Part shown: positions 60,402-64,000 of the stretch, piece by piece
How the letters are laid out: the number at the start of each line of letters is the position of its first letter
Numbering within the stretch: the stretch's first letter is position 1
Source: Chloroflexi bacterium CFX4
GTDB lineage: Bacteria > Chloroflexota > Anaerolineae > Aggregatilineales > UBA2796
Assembly: GCA_021404685.1 (NCBI GenBank)
Contig: QWHC01000012.1
Coordinates: 1-64,000 of the forward strand
Reading direction: 5' to 3'
Length of the DNA: 64,000 nucleotides
Notes under the pieces: model-generated
What the model was told of the DNA's origin: nothing
The model's input: only the letters and a program-made list of their open reading frames with translations
The model's database searches: none
Translations under genes and position numbers: made by a program

Positions 60402-61979
60402 CTACTTAATGCGGAAGAAGCGCAATTCGCCCTGATTATCCACCGCGGCTTTCACTACATCATTCGCCAACAACGAACGGCTGTAGTGGACGATAGGCAG
60501 AATCACGGCAATATCCATCGCCAGTTTCTCTGCCTCACGGTAGACGGCATCGCGCTCTGCGCCAAGCGGCATCGCGCCTGCCTTATCAATCAGCGCCTTG
60601 ATTTCGTCATGCCCTTCAAAGGCATCGTAGCCGCAGGCGGCGCGCACACGCGACCCGGCCGCAATGGTCACCGAGATGATATTATCAGCATCCGGATAAT
60701 CCATGCCCCAACCGATGGTGCCCATCTGCATATTGCACACGGCACGATCCTGATCGTAGACCGTGCGCTCAGTGGCGTTCACTTTTAGGCGAATGCCAGC
60801 GGCTGCCACTTGTTGGGCAACGGCTGCCATAATGCGGCGCTCAGTCTCGATTTCACCGGTGCGAACTTCAAGATCAACACCATTCGGATAGCCTGCCTCT
60901 GCCAAAAGCTGCTTTGCCATATCCACATTGTAGGGCAGTGGATCGTAGCTATCATCACGTGCCGGTAAGCCGGGCGGGAAGATTGCCTTAGCAGGGCTGC
61001 CCTGCCCTTGTAGAACGGTATCCACGATGGTTTGGCGGTCAATTGCCATCACAAACGCACGGCGCACACGCGGATCGCTCATGACAGGATCGGCAAGGTT
61101 CACACGCAGGTGGAACAGCGAAAGGACCGGGATGGTGAGCAACTGCGCGTTGAGCGCCGCGTCATCGCGCAGGCGTGGCAGTTCTGCCTCTGGCACCCAA
61201 GCTGCGTCCAGGTTGCCGCCTTCAAACTCGATCACTTGCAGCGATTGCTGTGGCAGCACGCGAATCTCGACAGTCTTGATTTTGGGCGCACCGCCCCAGT
61301 AGCCTTCGTATGCCTCCAACACCAACTGTTGCTGGCGAGTCCATTGGCGCACCTTGTAAGGTCCAGTGCAGACAGGATTTTCGTTGAAGCCTTCGGCAGC
61401 GGCAGCTTCCTTATCCACAATGTAAGCGCCGGGCAGCGTTAGCTGCTGCAAGAAGGCAGAGCGTGGTGCATTGAGCGTGATCTCAACGGTCATGTCATCC
61501 AATGCCTTCACGCCTTCCAATTCAGTGGCACGGTTTTCCTGAGCGCGCATGGCAGAATAGCCCTTCACGCCGCCCAACACCAAGCCCGCCGTGTAGGACG
61601 TGCCGGTATCAGGATTGCCCAAGCGCGTCAGTGTGTAGACCACATCCTCGGCGGTCAGTTGGCGACCGCTGTGGAAGGTGACGCCTGAACGCAGTTTGAA
61701 GGTGTAGACGGTGCTATCTTCACTGATCGTCCACGAGTCTGCCAAGCCGGGAATGGGTGCCAGCGTCTCCGGATCATAATCCACCAAACCTTCGCAGATA
61801 TTGCGAACAGCCAGAAAATCATCAGTGCCGCTGACAGCCTGCGGATCGAGAGTGCGGGCGTCGTTCTCGCGGAAGGCGATCCGCACCGTATCTTGGGCAT
61901 AGGTTGGCGTGCTGAGTGGCGCCAGGGTAACGACAAGCATCGCCACGGCAACCAACAGAGAAATACGTCGCAAAGTCAT
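60402..61979 (-). CDS. dppA: Peptide/oligosaccharide ABC transporter substrate-binding protein
   Basis: A 525 aa exported binding protein of the SBP_bac_5 family. The signal peptide is about residues 1-28 (MTLRRISLLVAVAMLVVTLA, cut near TYAQ). The family body begins TLDPQAVSGTDDFLAVRNICEGLVDYDPET (core CEGLVDYDPETL) and continues with SGVTFHSGRQLTAEDVVYTL and AFVMAIDRQTIVDTVLQG. It should feed dppB/dppC. There is no lipobox; anchoring, if any, is by another route. I chose the Met at 61979 because the signal peptide starts there. A good promoter lies upstream at 62020-62049. Confidence 0.9.
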   Translation of the reverse strand: MTLRRISLLVAVAMLVVTLAPLSTPTYAQDTVRIAFRENDARTLDPQAVSGTDDFLAVRNICEGLVDYDPETLAPIPGLADSWTISEDSTVYTFKLRSGVTFHSGRQLTAEDVVYTLTRLGNPDTGTSYTAGLVLGGVKGYSAMRAQENRATELEGVKALDDMTVEITLNAPRSAFLQQLTLPGAYIVDKEAAAAEGFNENPVCTGPYKVRQWTRQQQLVLEAYEGYWGGAPKIKTVEIRVLPQQSLQVIEFEGGNLDAAWVPEAELPRLRDDAALNAQLLTIPVLSLFHLRVNLADPVMSDPRVRRAFVMAIDRQTIVDTVLQGQGSPAKAIFPPGLPARDDSYDPLPYNVDMAKQLLAEAGYPNGVDLEVRTGEIETERRIMAAVAQQVAAAGIRLKVNATERTVYDQDRAVCNMQMGTIGWGMDYPDADNIISVTIAAGSRVRAACGYDAFEGHDEIKALIDKAGAMPLGAERDAVYREAEKLAMDIAVILPIVHYSRSLLANDVVKAAVDNQGELRFFRIK

Positions 61980-62072
61980 CGGAAAATCTTTCTCCCTTTC
62001 TAAAATAGGCGCGCTGGTTATTATAGAAGCATACTGATAGACGCGGCAAGCAATTAGGATATTTTCCGATGA
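61976..62072. promoter_or_regulatory. Divergent control region of dppA and the GH4 gene
   Basis: On the minus strand TTGCCG (62049-62044), 18 bases, then a perfect TATAAT (62025-62020) is a likely dppA promoter. A perfect 12-bp inverted repeat, TCATCGGAAAAT (61976-61987) and ATTTTCCGATGA (62061-62072), spans both start codons and could be a shared operator or a shared leader signal. Confidence 0.45.
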
Positions 62073-63445
62073 AATTAACAATTATTGGCGGTGGTGGTGT
62101 TCGCACGCCACGCTTAATCCCTTCTCTGCTGCGGCGCGCTGAGCGGCTGGCATTGCGTGAAGTGTGCCTGATGGATATTGATGCCGAGAAGCTAAGCCTA
62201 ATCGGCGGTTTGTGTGCCGCCGCCGCACGCCAGCAGAAGGCGCCTTTCACAGTCACTTTGACAACAAACGCCGAAGCAGCAATCAGCGGCGCACAGCACA
62301 TCATCACCTCGATTCGCCCTGCTGGCGAACAAGGGCGCGCCTTAGATGAACGGATCGCCTTTCGGCACGGTGTGCTAGGGCAGGAGACGACTGGTGCAGC
62401 CGGCTTTGCAATGGCGATGCGGAGCCTGCCCGCCATCCTAGAATACTGCCGCATGGCAGAACGCCTTGCACCGAACGCTTGGCTGTATAATTTCACGAAT
62501 CCGGCAGGCTTGGTGGCGCAAGGCTTGCATGATGCAGGCGTGCAGCGCGTGATCGGCATCTGTGATAGTGCCAACGGCGCACAACACGCTGCCAGCCGCT
62601 ATCTGCGCGTGCCGCTGGCACAGGTGCGCCATGAAGTTTATGGGCTGAATCATCTCTCTTGGACGCGCTCTGTGCGCGTGCAGCCCGATCCTGACGGCAG
62701 CGGCGGTGAGGAAGTGCTGCCCGCGCTGCTCACCGATCCACAGTTCATCGAGTCCACGCATATGCAGATGTTTGATGCTGATCTGCGCGCCACCTATCCC
62801 ACGTTTTTCAACGAATACCTGCACTACTTCTATCACCGTGACGAGGCACTGGCAGCACTGCTTGCCAAGCCCGAAACACGCGGCGAAGAAACGGCACGCC
62901 TGACAGCAGAACTTCTAGAGCGGCTGCGCGCTGCTGATGGGGACACGCAGCCTGAGCAGGGCTTGGCGATCTGGCAAGAGGTGATGGGCAAACGCAGCAA
63001 TTCTTACATGGCGCACGCACGCGGCGGCAAACCACGCCCACGCATGGACTCGGTGGGTGAGGATGACGAAGGCTATGCCGGCGTTGCGCTTGGCTGCGTA
63101 GAGGCAATCGCCACAGGCACACCGCACTACACAGGCTTGAACGTGCCGAATAACGGCGCGATTAGCGGCATGGCAGCCGATGATGTGGTTGAGGTTATTT
63201 GCCGCATTGATGGTACAGGCATTCAGCCACTGCCAATTGGTGAGGTGCATGAGGATCATCTGCGCCTGATGCAGAGCGTGAAGCGCTACGAACGCTTGGC
63301 AGCACAAGCTATTCTGGAGCGCTCACGGATGCTGGCAGTTGAGGCGTTAATGATGCATCCATTGATCGGCTCGTATCCATTGGCGAAAAAGCTGGTTGAG
63401 GCGTTTCTGCACGCACACCACGCCCTAGTCGGTGAGTGGCAGTAA
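62069..63445 (+). CDS. Glycoside hydrolase family 4 protein (6-phospho-beta-glucosidase-like)
   Basis: A 458 aa NAD- and metal-dependent glycosidase. The Rossmann start is LTIIGGGGVRTPRL; YNFTNPAGLVAQ is the GH4 signature; the metal-binding Cys is in ICDSANG and the His in GLNHLSW. Most relatives have Cys-Asn at the first position (CN-X-P); here it is Cys-Asp. The usual substrates are 6-phospho-glucosides or unphosphorylated glucosides or galactosides. The next gene encodes a sugar kinase, and the divergent operon encodes an importer, so the group likely handles one imported saccharide. AGGA lies about 10 bases before the ATG. Confidence 0.88.
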   Translation: MKLTIIGGGGVRTPRLIPSLLRRAERLALREVCLMDIDAEKLSLIGGLCAAAARQQKAPFTVTLTTNAEAAISGAQHIITSIRPAGEQGRALDERIAFRHGVLGQETTGAAGFAMAMRSLPAILEYCRMAERLAPNAWLYNFTNPAGLVAQGLHDAGVQRVIGICDSANGAQHAASRYLRVPLAQVRHEVYGLNHLSWTRSVRVQPDPDGSGGEEVLPALLTDPQFIESTHMQMFDADLRATYPTFFNEYLHYFYHRDEALAALLAKPETRGEETARLTAELLERLRAADGDTQPEQGLAIWQEVMGKRSNSYMAHARGGKPRPRMDSVGEDDEGYAGVALGCVEAIATGTPHYTGLNVPNNGAISGMAADDVVEVICRIDGTGIQPLPIGEVHEDHLRLMQSVKRYERLAAQAILERSRMLAVEALMMHPLIGSYPLAKKLVEAFLHAHHALVGEWQ

Positions 63446-63452
63446 GGCACCT

Positions 63453-64000
63453 ATGAAACACTACGATATTCTTGTGCCTGGCAGCTACTTCTGCGATGTA
63501 ATCTTCACCGATTTGCCACGCTTCCCGTCGCTTGGCACGGAAATTTACTGCGGCGGCTTAGAGGTTGTGCCAGGTGGCGTGCTGAATACTGTCATTGCGC
63601 TGCGTCGTTTGGGCGTGTATGTGGGTTGGATCGGCACCATTGGCACAGATTTTTTCAGCCGTTTTGTGCTGGAAGCGGCAGAACGTGAAGGTGTGGCAAC
63701 CGATCTGCTGCATCGGCAGGACTCACCGCTGCGCCGCCTGACCGTCTCGCTCTCCACCCCTGAGGAACGTGCCTTCGTCACCTACATTGATCCAACGCCA
63801 AGCCGCGCCGAGCTTGCCCTAGATGCACTCAGCGTAGCGACCTTTGAGCGGATGCACTTTACAAGTTTGGAGTGGGCAGCCGAAGTGCCGCTATTGCTGG
63901 ATGCCTGCCGTGCGCGCCGCGTTCAGGTGAGCATGGATTGCCAATACCGCGAAGGTGTGACGTTGGCAACGGAAGGTGTGCGCCCTGTGCTGGAGCGCAT
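63453..64000 (+). CDS. PfkB-family carbohydrate kinase (partial, cut by the window edge)
   Basis: The frame opens at ATG 63453, 7 bases after the GH4 stop, with AAGG close before it, and is still open at 64000; about 182 codons are visible. The N-terminal part MKHYDILVPGSYFCDVIFTD, the glycine-rich GGLEVVPGGVLNTVIALRRL (core PGGVLNTVIALRRLG) and VGWIGTIGTDFFSRFV are typical of ribokinase/PfkB sugar kinases. The ATP-site signature near the C-terminus lies beyond the window. It probably phosphorylates the sugar freed by the GH4 enzyme. Confidence 0.85.
   Translation, partial: MKHYDILVPGSYFCDVIFTDLPRFPSLGTEIYCGGLEVVPGGVLNTVIALRRLGVYVGWIGTIGTDFFSRFVLEAAEREGVATDLLHRQDSPLRRLTVSLSTPEERAFVTYIDPTPSRAELALDALSVATFERMHFTSLEWAAEVPLLLDACRARRVQVSMDCQYREGVTLATEGVRPVLER

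Overview
The window looks like a chromosomal segment of a Chloroflexota bacterium, most likely class Anaerolineae. This is inference from gene style; no rRNA is present. The clues are moderately high GC, many secreted or anchored proteins with SH3-like repeats and Thr/Pro linkers, a Ser/Thr kinase with a C-terminal SH3 domain, coenzyme F420 genes, a very large alpha-2-macroglobulin with SbsA-type Ig domains, and frequent GTG starts. Coding density is high. I see no insertion sequence, prophage or CRISPR array.

Layout. 0.2-2.6 kb: a FadN-type fatty acid oxidation fusion. 2.8-9.7 kb (minus): a GSI-beta glutamine synthetase, then an operon alaX-like / BtuF-like binding protein / GSI-alpha glutamine synthetase / PucR regulator. 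9.9-14.5 kb (minus): an operon with a TagO/WecA-type sugar-phosphate transferase, a nucleotide-sugar epimerase, FabI and a secreted beta-propeller protein, with a clear promoter at 14.5 kb. 14.6-21 kb: a VOC protein, aquaporin, Ser/Thr kinase, M19 dipeptidase, DM13 protein, Maf and a SlyD-like FKBP. 21.1-23 kb: folD, mpg and a small unknown gene. 23.2-25.1 kb: four tandem paralogues of an unrecognised 136-140 aa protein. 25.2-28.3 kb: an SH3 protein, a structured non-coding stretch, tRNA-Met(CAU) with its own promoter and terminator, and two esterases. 28.4-32.5 kb: rpoB alone, without rpoC. 32.8-34.6 kb: glutamate dehydrogenase, then a promoter-to-terminator unit with no clear gene. 34.6-39 kb: a response regulator/histidine kinase, a lipoprotein gluzincin and a second secreted protein. 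39-42 kb: ssnA, a Rossmann F420 reductase and cofE. 42-48.5 kb: a tiny membrane peptide and the macroglobulin. 48.7-51.4 kb: a YtkA/FixH-like lipoprotein, a FixG/NapH-like ferredoxin-type membrane protein and XdhC. 51.6-57 kb: FabF, an SH3-M23 peptidase and a large STAND ATPase. 57-64 kb: a peptide/oligosaccharide ABC transporter (dppA, dppB, dppC) with a PIN toxin/antitoxin pair inside it, a PIG-L deacetylase, and on the other strand a GH4 glycosidase and a PfkB kinase cut by the window edge.

Themes. Nitrogen and purine metabolism recur (two glutamine synthetases, glutamate dehydrogenase, PucR, SsnA, XdhC). The last 7 kb reads as a substrate import and breakdown module (ABC importer, deacetylase, GH4, sugar kinase). 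The least explained parts are the tandem paralogue array (23.2-25.1 kb), the 34.26-34.52 kb transcript, the toxin/antitoxin pair inside the transporter operon, the isolated rpoB and the STAND ATPase. All functions are read from sequence motifs; no database search was run.
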